Below are positions 25,107-34,369 of a DNA stretch of 59,262 nt, one piece after another (position 1 is the stretch's first letter; each line of letters opens with the position of its first letter). The notes under the pieces were generated by a model, which saw only the letters and a list, made by a program, of their open reading frames with translations, was not told the origin of the DNA and did no database searches. The position numbers and the translations under genes are program-made. The stretch comes from an uncultured Nocardioides sp. (lineage in GTDB: Bacteria > Actinomycetota > Actinomycetes > Propionibacteriales > Nocardioidaceae). The stretch spans positions 1 through 59,262 of the forward strand of contig CADCUM010000119.1 in NCBI GenBank assembly GCA_902805885.1, read 5' to 3'.

Positions 25107-26063
25107 ATGCCTGTCCCGCCCGTCGCGCCGTACCCCGCCCCGCCGGCCGCCACGGCCCGCCGGCTGGAGTGGACGTTCCTCCCGCCCCACCTCCGGGCCT
25201 GGATCGAGCGCAGGTGCGGCTCTCCCGTCGTGGAGGCGGTCTCGCAGACGTCGGGGTTCACCCCGGGATTCGCGTCGGTCCTGGTGTGCGAGGACGGGTC
25301 GCGCCACTTCGTGAAGGCCGCGTCGGTGAAGGCGCAGCGGCTGTTCGCCGACTCCTACCGCGAGGAGGCCCGCAAGCTGGCCGCCCTGCCCGCGACCGTC
25401 CCCGCACCGCGGCTGAAGTGGCTGCTCGACGACGACTGGGTGGTGCTCGGGATCGAGCACGTGGACGCTCGGATGCCGCACCGGCCGTGGCAGCAGGGCG
25501 ACCTCGACGCAGCCCTCGACGCCCTGGAGGTGGTCGCCGACGAGCTCACCCCGCCCCCGGCCGGGCTGGACCTCGACGACGCCCTCGGCGACCTGACCCC
25601 GCTCCTGGACGGCTGGGGCACGCTCCGCCGCGTGCATCCCGAGCTGCCGCACCTCGACGAGGCCGAGGCGCTGGCCCGTCGCATCGGCGACGTCTGCGCC
25701 GGCGACACCGTGGCACACACCGACATCCGATCGGACAACGTGCTCATCGACCGCACGAGGGGTCGCGCCCTGGTCTGCGACTGGAACTGGCCCGTGCGCG
25801 GGTGCGACTGGTTCGACTCCTTCGCCCTGCTCATCGGGCCGCGGGGCGAGGGCATCGACGTCGACGCGGTGATGGCGTCGCGCCGACTGCTGCGCGACGT
25901 GCCGGCGGAGTCGATCGACATCATGCTCGCGCTCTACGTCGGCTACTTCCTCAGCCAGTGCGAGGAGCCCGTCCCCCCGACGTCGCCCCACCTGCGCGAC
26001 CACCAGCGGTGGCAGGGCGAGGTGTGCTGGCAGTGGCTCGCGGAGCGCCGGGGCTGGGTGTGA
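25107..26063 (+). CDS. phosphotransferase (APH-like) family protein
   Basis: A 318-residue kinase-fold protein. The catalytic loop is HTDIRSDNVLI (H204, D206, N211) and the metal-binding aspartate is D225 in CDWNWP; K70 in RHFVKAAS is the likely ATP lysine. HTD instead of HGD is a known variant of the family. The substrate is unknown. ATG 25107 is preceded by TTGGAT (25094-25099) at seven bases, the same leaderless pattern seen at other genes; ATG 25098 is the alternative. Confidence 0.78.
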   Translation: MPVPPVAPYPAPPAATARRLEWTFLPPHLRAWIERRCGSPVVEAVSQTSGFTPGFASVLVCEDGSRHFVKAASVKAQRLFADSYREEARKLAALPATVPAPRLKWLLDDDWVVLGIEHVDARMPHRPWQQGDLDAALDALEVVADELTPPPAGLDLDDALGDLTPLLDGWGTLRRVHPELPHLDEAEALARRIGDVCAGDTVAHTDIRSDNVLIDRTRGRALVCDWNWPVRGCDWFDSFALLIGPRGEGIDVDAVMASRRLLRDVPAESIDIMLALYVGYFLSQCEEPVPPTSPHLRDHQRWQGEVCWQWLAERRGWV

Positions 26064-26143
26064 GGATCCGCTCGGCCACGGAGCGGTGGGTGAACCACGT
26101 CCTCGCCTAGGAGAATGTGACCTACGCGCCGCCGAGGGTCGAT

Positions 26144-26173
26144 TTGGGCGCCCGCGACCGTCGCCGGTAGTGT
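26144..26173 (+). promoter_or_regulatory. candidate rpsT promoter
   Basis: TTGGGC (26144-26149), an 18-base spacer and TAGTGT (26168-26173). Transcription from about 26180 would give rpsT a 5' leader of roughly 95 bases, unlike the many leaderless genes here. A long leader would allow post-transcriptional control by S20, as known in other bacteria (inference). Confidence 0.5.
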
Positions 26174-26275
26174 TCACCCCTGCATGTCCGGCACCCGACC
26201 CTCTGACCGGGGTTGCCAGGCAGCCGACAGCGACAGACTTTCTCCCTTCCGGCTTCGAGCATCGAGGATCACCAC

Positions 26276-26536
26276 GTGGCGAACATCAAGTCCCAGATCA
26301 AGCGCAACAAGCAGAACGAGGTGCGCCGTCAGCGCAACCAGGCCGTCAAGTCGAGCCTGAAGACCGCGGTCCGCAGGTTCCGCGAGCTCGCTGAGTCGGG
26401 CGACAAGGACGCCGCCCTCGCCGCGGCCCGGGACGCGTCGAAGAAGCTCGACAAGGCGGCCTCCAAGGGCGTCATCCACAAGAACCAGGCGGCCAACCGC
26501 AAGTCGTCCATCGCCAAGAAGACCGCGTCCCTCTGA
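26276..26536 (+). CDS. rpsT: 30S ribosomal protein S20
   Basis: An 86-residue basic protein that binds 16S rRNA in the 30S subunit body. The sequence [20 protein letters not shown] is typical, and [11 protein letters not shown] follows. The start is GTG at 26276 with a GAGG eight bases upstream. It is followed by a 10-bp perfect hairpin terminator. It sits next to holA in convergent orientation, the usual actinobacterial arrangement. Confidence 0.96.
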   Translation: MANIKSQIKRNKQNEVRRQRNQAVKSSLKTAVRRFRELAESGDKDAALAAARDASKKLDKAASKGVIHKNQAANRKSSIAKKTASL

Positions 26537-26553
26537 CGCACACCTGGCACCGG

Positions 26554-26578
26554 GACACCCGCCCTCGTGGCGGGTGTC
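26554..26578. terminator. bidirectional terminator between rpsT and holA
   Basis: A 10-bp perfect stem (26554-26563 with 26569-26578) around a five-base loop, 18 bases after the rpsT stop and 17 before the holA stop. TT and then a T-rich GCATTT follow on the plus strand. It can serve both convergent genes. Confidence 0.82.
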
Positions 26579-26594
26579 TTGCATTTCGCAGCAG

Positions 26595-27581
26595 TCAGCG
26601 CGACTCACGCAGCGCGGCGACGGTGAGCACCAGGCGCTCCAGCGTGTACGACGCGTCGTGGGCGCGGCCCTTGATGTCGGCGTCGGCCACCGCGACCGCC
26701 TGGAGCGCGGCGGCGATGGAGTCGGGGCTCCACGACCGGGACTGGTCCCGGACCGCGCGGACCTTCCACGGCGGCACGCCGAGCTCGCGGGCCAGGTCGG
26801 CCTCGCGCATGCCACGACCGGCGCCGAGGTAGCGCGCGAGGCTGCGCGCGGAGCCCGCCATCGCCGAGGTCACCAGGACCGCGGGGGTCCCGGTGTCCAT
26901 CGCCCAGCGCAGCTCCTCCAGCGCCGTCGCGCGCTTGCCGGCGAACGCGGCGTCGGCCACCGAGAACGACTTCGCCTCGGCGCGGCCACCGAAGTAGCGC
27001 TGCACCGTCTCCACCGCGAGCTGCTCGCCGGGGAAGTCGCTGGTCAGCTGGTGGGCCGCCGCGGCGAGGGAGCGCAGGTCGTGCCCGACGGCCTGCACGA
27101 GGAAGGTCGCCGCCTCGGGCGCGATGGTGGCGCCGTGCGAGGCGACCTCGGAGACGACGAACTGCGGGAGCGCGGAGGGCTTGACCTCCTCGGACTTCAC
27201 CTCGGTGACCGCCGACAGCTTGCGGAGCTTGGTGAGCAGGCCGCTGCCCCGCTGCCCGCCCGAGTGGACCAGCACGAGGGCGACGTCCTCGACAGGGGCC
27301 GCGCAGTAGTCGAGCAGCCCGGCCATCGACTCGTCGGGCAGGTCCTCGAGGCGCCGCACGACCACGCACCGGGTGGCGGTGAAGAGGGAGGGCGCGGACA
27401 TCTCACCCAGCGTCGCGAGGGTGAGGTCGATCGCCGGCGACTCGGCGAGCTCCGCCTCGGGATCGTGTCGCCGGACCGCCTCGCGCACCGAGACCACGGT
27501 GCGCTCGGAGAGGAACTCCTCCTTGCCGGTGACGAGGACGACGTGGCCGAGGACCTGCGCGGCGGTGGGGGTGCGTGCCAT
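26595..27581 (-). CDS. holA: DNA polymerase III subunit delta
   Basis: A 328-residue clamp-loader delta subunit that opens the sliding clamp. LVTGKEEFLSER near residue 16, LEDLPDESMAGLLDYC, and the C-terminal helical domain (GTPAVLVTSAM, SWSPDSIAAALQAVAVADADIKG) fit the family. The ATG at 27581 lies 12 bases after the comEC stop; TAGGGT on the minus strand (27596-27591) is nine bases upstream, so holA may also have its own promoter. It is the last gene of the degV-comEA-comEC-holA strand block. Confidence 0.92.
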   Translation of the reverse strand: MARTPTAAQVLGHVVLVTGKEEFLSERTVVSVREAVRRHDPEAELAESPAIDLTLATLGEMSAPSLFTATRCVVVRRLEDLPDESMAGLLDYCAAPVEDVALVLVHSGGQRGSGLLTKLRKLSAVTEVKSEEVKPSALPQFVVSEVASHGATIAPEAATFLVQAVGHDLRSLAAAAHQLTSDFPGEQLAVETVQRYFGGRAEAKSFSVADAAFAGKRATALEELRWAMDTGTPAVLVTSAMAGSARSLARYLGAGRGMREADLARELGVPPWKVRAVRDQSRSWSPDSIAAALQAVAVADADIKGRAHDASYTLERLVLTVAALRESR

Positions 27582-27593
27582 GGTGCGCTCACC

Positions 27594-29879
27594 CTAGTCG
27601 CGGGCGACGACACCGACCTCGCCGTCGCGGACCACCACGACCACGTCGCCGTCGAGGTCGGTGCGCCAGGTGTCCGCGCCTGCCGCCTCCAAGGCTGCGA
27701 GCAGCTCGGGCGCGGGGTGGCCGTAGTCGTTGTCCTCCCCCGTGGAGACCAGCGCGAGGCCCGCGTCGAGCGAGGTCAGCCAGTCGAGGTCCTGGTGCCG
27801 GCTGCCGTGGTGGGGCACCTTGAGCACGTCGACGCTCAGCTCCGGGAGGCTCCGCGCCAGGGCGGCCTGCCCCGGGGGCTCGACGTCGCCCGTGAGCAGG
27901 ATCCGCACGCCGCGGACCTCCGCGACGAGCACCACGCTGGCGTCGTTGGCCGTGCTCCCGTCCCCCGGCCCCTCGCTCGGCGTCCCCGCCGGTGGCCACA
28001 CCGGCTGGAGCAGCACCTCGCCGACCCGGCGCGGCACGCCGTACGGCGCCACCTGCGCCCCGTCCTCCCCGGCATCGCCGAGCGAGCGGCGCACGGCGTC
28101 GACGCCCTGCGGCGGGTCGGCGAGCGGGGAGGCCTCCACCCGTCCCACCTCCCGACCCTCCAGCACGCCCGGAAGGCCGTCGACGTGGTCGGCGTGGAAG
28201 TGGGTGAGGACGACGAGCGGGAGGCGGGACACCTCGAGCCGGTCCAGGCACGCGTCGACGGCGCCCGGGTCGGGCCCGGCGTCGACGACCACGGCTGCTC
28301 CACCGCCTGCGTTGAGCACGAGCGCGTCCCCCTGCCCGACGTCGCACATCGTGAGCACCCAGCCGTCCGGGGGCCACCCCGGCGTCGGTGCGGGGACGAG
28401 GACGACGACGACCAGCACGCCGCAGCACCCCAGGGTCGCCCCCGGGTGCCCGAGCAGCCGCGGGGCGACCACGACGCCGGCCAGGCAGCCGGCGGTGAGC
28501 ACGAGCAGCGCCACCGGGCCGCTCCCCCAGTCCACCGCCGGCATCGGCAGGTCGGCGCCGTGCTGGGCCACCCGGACGATCCAGCCGGCGGACCACGCGC
28601 CGGGCGCCGCCACCACCTCCCCCAGCGGCGCCCACACCACGCCCACCAGTCCGCCGGCGAGGCCCAGCACCGTGGCGGGCGCGACGGCGGGGGCCGCGAG
28701 GAGGTTGGCCCCCACCGCGACCAGGCTGACCTCGCCCGAGATGGCGGCCACCAGCGGGGTGCAGGCGACCTGCGCGGCCAGCGGCACCGAGACCGCCTCC
28801 GCCGCCCAGCGCGGCAACCAGCCGGCCAGGGCGTCGCGCCAGCGCGGAGCGAGCAGCAGGATGCCCCCGGTCGCCAGCACCGAGAGCGCGAACCCCACGC
28901 TGACCGCCAGGCGCGGCTCCACCAGCAGCAGCACCAGGACCGCCACCCCGAGGCAGCGGGTGCCGCGCGCCAGCCCGTTGCCCCCCATCCCGATCAGCGC
29001 GACCGCGCCCATCGCCGCGGCCCGTACGACGCTCGGCTCGGTCCGCGCCAGCAGGACGAAGCCGACGATCCCGATCGCGCCGACCACCCATGTGCCGCGG
29101 CCCCGGACGCCCGCCCAGCGGGCGAGGACGAGGAGGAACCCGACGACGAGCGTGAGGTTGGTGCCGCTGACGGCGAGCAGGTGGGTGAGCCCGGTCGTGC
29201 GGAAGTCGTCGGCCAGCGCCGGGTCGATGCCGACGTCGTCGCCGACCACCAGCGCCGGCACCAGCTCGCGCTCGTGGACGCCCCGGTCCTCGACGGCAGC
29301 GCGCACGGAGCGTCGTACGGCGGCTGCGCCGTTCCACCAGGGCCCGGGACGGGCCAGGACCTCGGCCTCGCCGACGGGGGTCACCAGCGCAGCGGCACCG
29401 TCGTCGGCCGGACCCAGCCGCGCCTGGAGCCCGACGAGGCTCCCCAGCGGCGGGGCCGCCCAGGCGCCGTCCGCCAGGACGACGACCGGCACGTCCACCC
29501 GCCAGGCGTGGCCACGGGCCGCGACGTGCTGCAGCCGCCCTCGCAGGACCTGGACCTCGCCGAAGCGTCCGGCGACCGGCCGCGGGTCCGAGGTGACGAC
29601 CAGGCGCACGTCGGCGACCGCTCGTCCGGCGGCCAGGTCGGGCACCGGCGACGATGCCACCACCTGCTCCTCGAGGAGGGCGACCCCGCCGACCGCCACG
29701 GCCGCGGCCAGCACCGAGAGCCAGGCCGCGAGCCCGTCGGACCGGCGTACGACGACCGCCACCGTCGCCAGCACCACCACCACGGCCGTGCCCGCGAGGG
29801 TCCCTCGGGGCAGCACGAGGACGAGCAGCGCCCCGGCCCAGGCGCCGGCGGCCAGCGCGGGTGCGCGCAGGTCGGGCAC
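27594..29879 (-). CDS. comEC: ComEC/Rec2 DNA-uptake channel protein
   Basis: A 761-residue polytopic membrane protein. The N-terminal part has membrane helices and a ComEC OB-like domain (about 90-200). The Competence domain follows (GDDVGIDPALADDFRTTGLTHLLAVSGTNLT), with more helices. The C-terminal MBL domain carries LTHFHADHVDG and LKVPHHGSRHQD. The protein transports single-stranded DNA into the cell. The GTG start is four bases after the comEA stop. Whether the strain is naturally competent cannot be read here; pilus genes are not in the window. Confidence 0.9.
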   Translation of the reverse strand: MPDLRAPALAAGAWAGALLVLVLPRGTLAGTAVVVVLATVAVVVRRSDGLAAWLSVLAAAVAVGGVALLEEQVVASSPVPDLAAGRAVADVRLVVTSDPRPVAGRFGEVQVLRGRLQHVAARGHAWRVDVPVVVLADGAWAAPPLGSLVGLQARLGPADDGAAALVTPVGEAEVLARPGPWWNGAAAVRRSVRAAVEDRGVHERELVPALVVGDDVGIDPALADDFRTTGLTHLLAVSGTNLTLVVGFLLVLARWAGVRGRGTWVVGAIGIVGFVLLARTEPSVVRAAAMGAVALIGMGGNGLARGTRCLGVAVLVLLLVEPRLAVSVGFALSVLATGGILLLAPRWRDALAGWLPRWAAEAVSVPLAAQVACTPLVAAISGEVSLVAVGANLLAAPAVAPATVLGLAGGLVGVVWAPLGEVVAAPGAWSAGWIVRVAQHGADLPMPAVDWGSGPVALLVLTAGCLAGVVVAPRLLGHPGATLGCCGVLVVVVLVPAPTPGWPPDGWVLTMCDVGQGDALVLNAGGGAAVVVDAGPDPGAVDACLDRLEVSRLPLVVLTHFHADHVDGLPGVLEGREVGRVEASPLADPPQGVDAVRRSLGDAGEDGAQVAPYGVPRRVGEVLLQPVWPPAGTPSEGPGDGSTANDASVVLVAEVRGVRILLTGDVEPPGQAALARSLPELSVDVLKVPHHGSRHQDLDWLTSLDAGLALVSTGEDNDYGHPAPELLAALEAAGADTWRTDLDGDVVVVVRDGEVGVVARD

Positions 29880-29882
29880 GGG

Positions 29883-30743
29883 TCAGATCGTCACGAGCGG
29901 TGCGAGGTCCTCGAGGGTGGCCTCGCCGATGCCGTCGACCTCCAGCAGCTCGTCGACCGAGGTGTAGCCACCGTGCTCGGCGCGCCAGTCGAGGATCGCG
30001 GTGGCCGTCACCGGGCCGACCCCGGGCAGGGTCTCCAGCGCTGCCTGGTCGGCGGTGTTGAGGTTGACGAGCGCACCCGTGGCAGGGGCCTCCCCCGGCG
30101 AGCCGAGGGTGCCGGCGACCCCGGCGGGAGGCTCCACGCCCACGAGGACCTGCTCCCCGTCGACGAGCGGGCGGGCGAGGTTGATCGCGGTCAGGTCGAC
30201 CCCGTGCCGAGCGCCGCCGGCGGCCTCCAGGGCGTCCACCACCCGCGAGCCGGACGGCAGCACGGCGATGCCGGGCCGTCGCACCTTCCCCGCGACGTCG
30301 ACGGTGACCTCCGAGCCCGCCTCCGCGCCGCCCGCGGCGTCCGGCGCGGAGGACCCGGGCGCCGAGGCCGACGGGGGGACCACCGCCAGGCTGGTGGGGT
30401 CGGCCGCGACCGCGGACACGGGAACCGGCTCGGCCCGGTCGCGCAGGGCCGACCACGCGGCGATGCCGACCGCGCCGGCCACGAGGACGGCGACGACCGC
30501 GACGAGCGCGGCGCCGAAGCCGTCGGTGACCCTCCGCGACGCGTGCCGGCCCGGCACCGGCACCGGGGTCGGCGGAGGGCCGGACGGGAGGCGGAGCGGC
30601 TCCTCGGCCGGTCCCCCGGCCCCGCGGATCCGGGTGTGGGTGTCCGGGGTGTCGCCGCGTACGGCGGCCAGCTCGGCGCTCAGCGTGGCGAGCCGGCGGG
30701 AGACGGCCTCCGCATGGTCCGAGGTCGACTGGGTCCGGCGCAT
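29883..30743 (-). CDS. comEA: ComEA-like helix-hairpin-helix DNA-binding protein
   Basis: A 286-residue membrane-anchored protein: a cytoplasmic N-terminus, one membrane helix (about 77-99), a Ser/Ala-rich linker, a SLBB domain (about 143-205, VTVDVAGKVRRPG) and two helix-hairpin-helix units (VNLNTADQAALETLPGVGPVTATAILDWR and LLEVDGIGEATLEDLAPLV). It binds incoming DNA outside the membrane for ComEC. The start ATG 30743 has TAGCGT on the minus strand seven bases upstream, so this is probably a promoter-proximal, leaderless gene. Three bases separate it from comEC. Confidence 0.88.
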   Translation of the reverse strand: MRRTQSTSDHAEAVSRRLATLSAELAAVRGDTPDTHTRIRGAGGPAEEPLRLPSGPPPTPVPVPGRHASRRVTDGFGAALVAVVAVLVAGAVGIAAWSALRDRAEPVPVSAVAADPTSLAVVPPSASAPGSSAPDAAGGAEAGSEVTVDVAGKVRRPGIAVLPSGSRVVDALEAAGGARHGVDLTAINLARPLVDGEQVLVGVEPPAGVAGTLGSPGEAPATGALVNLNTADQAALETLPGVGPVTATAILDWRAEHGGYTSVDELLEVDGIGEATLEDLAPLVTI

Positions 30744-30814
30744 GCCCACCACGCTAGGAAGTCGGTGACCCTGCCGACAGGGCCGGCGGCCGATCTGTGG
30801 AGAACCCCGGGACG

Positions 30815-31672
30815 TCAGGGTCGCGGCGACACGCAGACCGCGACCATGCCCGGACCCACGTGGGCGCCCAGCACCGCGCCCAGCTCGCCGCACATGACCT
30901 CGCGCCCCTCGAGCTGCCCCCCGAGCCGCTCCCCCAGCTGCTCGGCCAGGGAGGCCGCCCGCTCCGGGTTGGCGAGGTGGGAGACGCACACGTCCACCGG
31001 GTCGTCACCGGCGGCCTCGACCGCCAGCTCGGCCAGCCGCGCCAGGGCGCGCGAGGCGGTCCGCACCTTCTCCCGCGGGCTCACGCGGCCGTCCACGATC
31101 TCGAGGAGCGGCTTCACCGACAGGGCGCCACCGAAGATCGCCGCCGCAGCGCCGATCCGGCCACCGCGCCGCAGGTGCTCCAGCGTGTCGACGTAGAAGA
31201 GCGAGGTCGACGCCTGGCCGCGGGCGAGCGCGGCCTCCGCCGCCTCCTCCGCGTCGCCGCCGGCGTCGAGGACGTCGGCGGCGGTGAGCGCGGCGTACCC
31301 CGTGGCGATGCCCACCTGCGTGGAGTCGACCACGTGGACGGGGACCTCCACCTGGAGGGCCGCGAGCTGCGCGGACTCGAAGGTGCCGCTCATCTCCCCC
31401 GACAGGTGCACCGACACGACCTCGTCGGCGCCCTCGTCGGCCAGCCGGCGGTAGAGGTCGGCGAAGAGCGCGGGCGCGGGCCGGGAGGTGCTGACGGGGA
31501 CGAACTCGCGGAGCGCCTGTGCGACCACCTCCGGCGTCGCCCCGGCGGGCCCCTCGTCGAGGACCTTGGCACCGATGACGACCTGCAGCGGCACGACGTG
31601 GATGCCGCGCGCCGATGCGACCTCGGCCGGGAGGCTGGCGGTGGAGTCGGTGACGACGACGGTGCTGCTCAC
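30815..31672 (-). CDS. DegV family fatty-acid-binding protein
   Basis: A 285-residue DegV-fold protein that binds a fatty acid for a fatty-acid kinase (FakB-like). VVVTDSTASLP is at the N-terminus, SRPAPALFADLYRRL and SVHLSGEMSGTFESA mark the lipid-binding cavity, and RRGGRIGAAAA follows. The GTG start is preceded by TAGCCT on the minus strand at six bases, implying leaderless translation. It is followed by comEA (71-base gap) on the same strand; the common actinobacterial linkage with the com genes is kept. Confidence 0.88.
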   Translation of the reverse strand: MSSTVVVTDSTASLPAEVASARGIHVVPLQVVIGAKVLDEGPAGATPEVVAQALREFVPVSTSRPAPALFADLYRRLADEGADEVVSVHLSGEMSGTFESAQLAALQVEVPVHVVDSTQVGIATGYAALTAADVLDAGGDAEEAAEAALARGQASTSLFYVDTLEHLRRGGRIGAAAAIFGGALSVKPLLEIVDGRVSPREKVRTASRALARLAELAVEAAGDDPVDVCVSHLANPERAASLAEQLGERLGGQLEGREVMCGELGAVLGAHVGPGMVAVCVSPRP

Positions 31673-31744
31673 CAGGGAAGGCTAGTGGCTCGAGCGGTCC
31701 GGGGCTGCTTGCAGCCCGTTCGACCCGACCTGTTGGATGGACCG

Positions 31745-32629
31745 ATGGGCGACCCGCGTGCGAGCTTCGCCGAGGCGCTGCGTCGCGCGATCGGTGAGCG
31801 CGGGCTCAGCCTGGAACGCGTGCAGGACCACCTCGCGGAGCGCGGGGTCACCATCAGCGTGGCCACGCTCAGCTACTGGCAGTCGGGACGCAGCGTGCCC
31901 AGCCGCAAGGCGTCGCTGGCGGCGATCCCGCACCTCGAGGAGGTGCTGGGCATCGAGCCGGGCGGGCTCCGCGACTCCCTGCCGGCGTCCCGCGAGCGGC
32001 CGCGCCGCAGCGTGCCGACGCTGGACGTGCTGTGGCCCGAGGCCCCCGCCTCCGCCGTGCTCGACCGCCTCGACACCCGGTGGGACGCCGAGCTCGACCG
32101 GCTCACCGTCCACGACGTGATGCGCGTGGGGGCCGACCGGCGCCAGCAGGTCCTGTCGGTGCGCCAGGCCATGCGGGCGCGGTGCGACGGCCCGGACCGC
32201 CGGGTCGTCCTCCATGCCCAGGACGACGTCACGGCGGGACTGCCGGAGCTGCGGGCGGTGCGCGGCTGCCGCCTGGGCCGGGTGGAGACCGACCCGACGG
32301 GCGGGATCGTGGGCGCCGAGCTCGTCTTCTCCCGCCCGCTGCGGCGCGGGGAGACCGTGATCGTGGAGTACGAGCTGGTGTCCCCGAAGCCCGGGCCCGC
32401 GGAGACGGAGTACACCCGCCGGCTCCGGCTGCCGATGCGGGAGTACCTGCTGGTCATCGAGTTTCACCCGGACGCGCTGCCGGACTCGGTGGTGGCCGTC
32501 TCGGCCGGGCACGAGCGACCGCTCGACCTCGACGAGACGCACCGCGCGCACCTGGTCCACGCCGACTCCACGCCTGGGCTGACCGGCATCCAGTGGTCGT
32601 GGGAGACGGCCCCGCCCGGCCCGAGTTAA
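31745..32629 (+). CDS. XRE-family regulator with a C-terminal beta-rich domain of unknown function
   Basis: A 294-residue protein. The N-terminal helix-turn-helix (about 8-60) includes ISVATLSYWQSGRSVPSRK. The remaining 230 residues have alternating beta-like segments (FSRPLRRGETVIVEYELVSP, LRLPMREYLLVIEFHPDALP) of no family that I recognise. TTGGAT (31733-31738) lies six bases before the ATG, matching the leaderless pattern. It diverges from degV. Its stop codon lies within a palindromic GTTAAC pair upstream of the subtilisin gene, a candidate self or neighbour operator. Confidence 0.7.
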   Translation: MGDPRASFAEALRRAIGERGLSLERVQDHLAERGVTISVATLSYWQSGRSVPSRKASLAAIPHLEEVLGIEPGGLRDSLPASRERPRRSVPTLDVLWPEAPASAVLDRLDTRWDAELDRLTVHDVMRVGADRRQQVLSVRQAMRARCDGPDRRVVLHAQDDVTAGLPELRAVRGCRLGRVETDPTGGIVGAELVFSRPLRRGETVIVEYELVSPKPGPAETEYTRRLRLPMREYLLVIEFHPDALPDSVVAVSAGHERPLDLDETHRAHLVHADSTPGLTGIQWSWETAPPGPS

Positions 32630-32659
32630 CTGTTAACCCGCCCCGGCCCTTGCCGGGGC
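32625..32659 (+). promoter_or_regulatory. GTTAAC palindrome pair and hairpin upstream of the subtilisin gene
   Basis: GTTAAC occurs twice (32625-32630 and 32632-32637), forming one symmetrical GTTAACTGTTAAC block that overlaps the XRE stop. An 8-bp stem with a four-base loop follows (32640-32647 and 32652-32659), with no T tract. The block could be an operator; the hairpin may terminate the XRE gene. Confidence 0.4.
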
Positions 32660-32716
32660 AGCAGGTCCGCGGCCAGGGTCGGTCCGTCCATCTTTTCTCG
32701 GGAAGGATCCACCTTG

Positions 32717-34300
32717 ATGAACCACGCCCACCAGCGGTGGGGGGCCGGCATCGCCGCGTCCCTCGCCGGCACGGCCCTGGCCCTGACGCCTGCGGCCACC
32801 CACGCTGCCGACGACCCGTCCTCGTCGACTGCGCCCCAGGAGGCTCCCGCAGCCTCCGCCGACCAGGACGGCGCCGCTCCGCTCCTCGGCACCTCCGACG
32901 ACGGCCGCTACATCGTCGTCCTCGACAAGGACGCGCCCCAGAAGAGCCTCCGCAGCGTCAAGGCCGAGGTCCGCGCCGACGGGGCCCAGGTCACCCACAC
33001 CTACACCACGGTGCTCGACGGCTTCGCCGCCAAGCTCCCCGCCGCCGCCCTCCGGGGACTGCGGAACAACCCGAACGTGGCCTACATCGAGCCCGACCGC
33101 CAGGTCCAGCTCAGCGAGACCCAGTCGCCCGCGACCTGGGGCATCGACCGGATCGACCAGCGCGACCTGCCGCTCAACAACTCCTACACCTACAACACCT
33201 CCGGCGCCGGCGTGACGGCGTACGTCATCGACACCGGGATCCGCACCTCGCACGCCGAGTTCAGCGGCCGGGCCGTGCCGGGCTACACCGCCATCAACGA
33301 CGGCCGCGGCTCGAGCGACTGCAACGGCCACGGCACGCACGTCGCCGGCACCGTCGGTGGGGAGACGTACGGCGTCGCCCAGGACGTCCGCCTCGTCGCC
33401 GTCCGGGTCCTCGACTGCAACGGCAGCGGCTCGAACTCCGGTGTCATCGCGGGTGTCGACTGGGTGACCCAGAACCACACCGCCGGCGCGCCGGCCGTGG
33501 CGAACATGAGCCTCGGCGGCGGCGTCTCCAGCGCCCTCGACACGGCGGTGAACAACTCCATCGCCGACGGCGTGACCTACGCCCTCGCCGCCGGCAACGA
33601 CAGCGGCGCCAACGCGTGCAACGGCTCCCCCGCCCGCGTGGCCGCCGGCCTGACGATCGGCTCCACCACGAGCACCGACGCCCGCTCGAGCTTCAGCAAC
33701 ATCGGCAGCTGCCTCGACATGTTCGCGCCCGGCTCCAGCATCATGTCGGCCTGGCACACCGGTGACACCGCCACCAACACGATCAGCGGCACGTCGATGG
33801 CCACCCCGCACGTCGCGGGCGCGGCGGCGCTCTACCTCCAGTCCAACCCCTCGGCCACGCCCAGCACGGTCAGCAACGCGCTCATCTCGGCGGCCACCCC
33901 CAACAAGGTGACCAACGCCGGGACGGGCTCGCCCAACCGCCTGCTCTACATCGGCACCGGCGGCACCACGCCGCCGCCGGAGCCGACCGGGTGCAGCAGC
34001 CTGCCGGAGCAGGAGTCCGGCTCGCTCGCCTCGGGCGGGGTCGCCTACCACCCCGGCGCGAACGACTACTACTACTCGGCCGCCGGCACCCACGTCGGCT
34101 GCATCACCGGTCCGTCGGGCACCGACTTCGACCTCTACCTCGAGCGGTGGAACGGGTCGACCTGGGTGGTCGTGGCGCAGGCCACCGGGACCACCTCGAA
34201 CGAGAACATCAGCTACAACGGGAGCACGGGCTACTTCTCGTGGCGCGTGCAGTCCTACTCGGGATCGGGCAGCTACCGGTTCGGTCTAGACCGACCCTGA
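32717..34300 (+). CDS. secreted subtilisin-like serine protease (S8) with PPC domain
   Basis: A 527-residue exoenzyme. A signal peptide ends near residue 30 (ATHA). The inhibitor I9 prodomain spans about 64-132 ([22 protein letters not shown]). The S8 catalytic domain spans about 138-400: D172 in AYVIDTGI, H205 in [13 protein letters not shown], oxyanion N294 in AAGNDSG, and S360 in [14 protein letters not shown]-terminal PPC-like beta domain (about 425-527) follows a PPPEP linker. Catalytic residues are intact, so it should be active. The proteinase K-like group is the closest pattern. ATG 32717 was chosen, with GGAAGGA nine bases upstream; TTG 32714 is possible. Confidence 0.93.
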   Translation: MNHAHQRWGAGIAASLAGTALALTPAATHAADDPSSSTAPQEAPAASADQDGAAPLLGTSDDGRYIVVLDKDAPQKSLRSVKAEVRADGAQVTHTYTTVLDGFAAKLPAAALRGLRNNPNVAYIEPDRQVQLSETQSPATWGIDRIDQRDLPLNNSYTYNTSGAGVTAYVIDTGIRTSHAEFSGRAVPGYTAINDGRGSSDCNGHGTHVAGTVGGETYGVAQDVRLVAVRVLDCNGSGSNSGVIAGVDWVTQNHTAGAPAVANMSLGGGVSSALDTAVNNSIADGVTYALAAGNDSGANACNGSPARVAAGLTIGSTTSTDARSSFSNIGSCLDMFAPGSSIMSAWHTGDTATNTISGTSMATPHVAGAAALYLQSNPSATPSTVSNALISAATPNKVTNAGTGSPNRLLYIGTGGTTPPPEPTGCSSLPEQESGSLASGGVAYHPGANDYYYSAAGTHVGCITGPSGTDFDLYLERWNGSTWVVVAQATGTTSNENISYNGSTGYFSWRVQSYSGSGSYRFGLDRP

Positions 34301-34324
34301 CACCCGCGCCTGGCGCGGATCGGA

Positions 34325-34355
34325 CCGGCCCCGTGGCTCACTGCCACGGGGCCGG
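34325..34355. terminator. bidirectional terminator between the subtilisin gene and leuS
   Basis: A 13-bp perfect stem (34325-34337 with 34343-34355) and a five-base loop, 24 bases past the protease stop and 14 before the leuS stop. No long T tract. It should serve both convergent genes. Confidence 0.85.
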
Positions 34356-34369
34356 CTCCGTTCGCGGTG

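Noticed and set aside
26574..31196. Very long plus-strand open frame opposite holA-comEC-comEA-degV
   Set aside because: It is an antisense shadow of four well-identified minus-strand genes, with Arg/Gly/Pro/His-rich sequence and no domain. High G+C makes such frames common.
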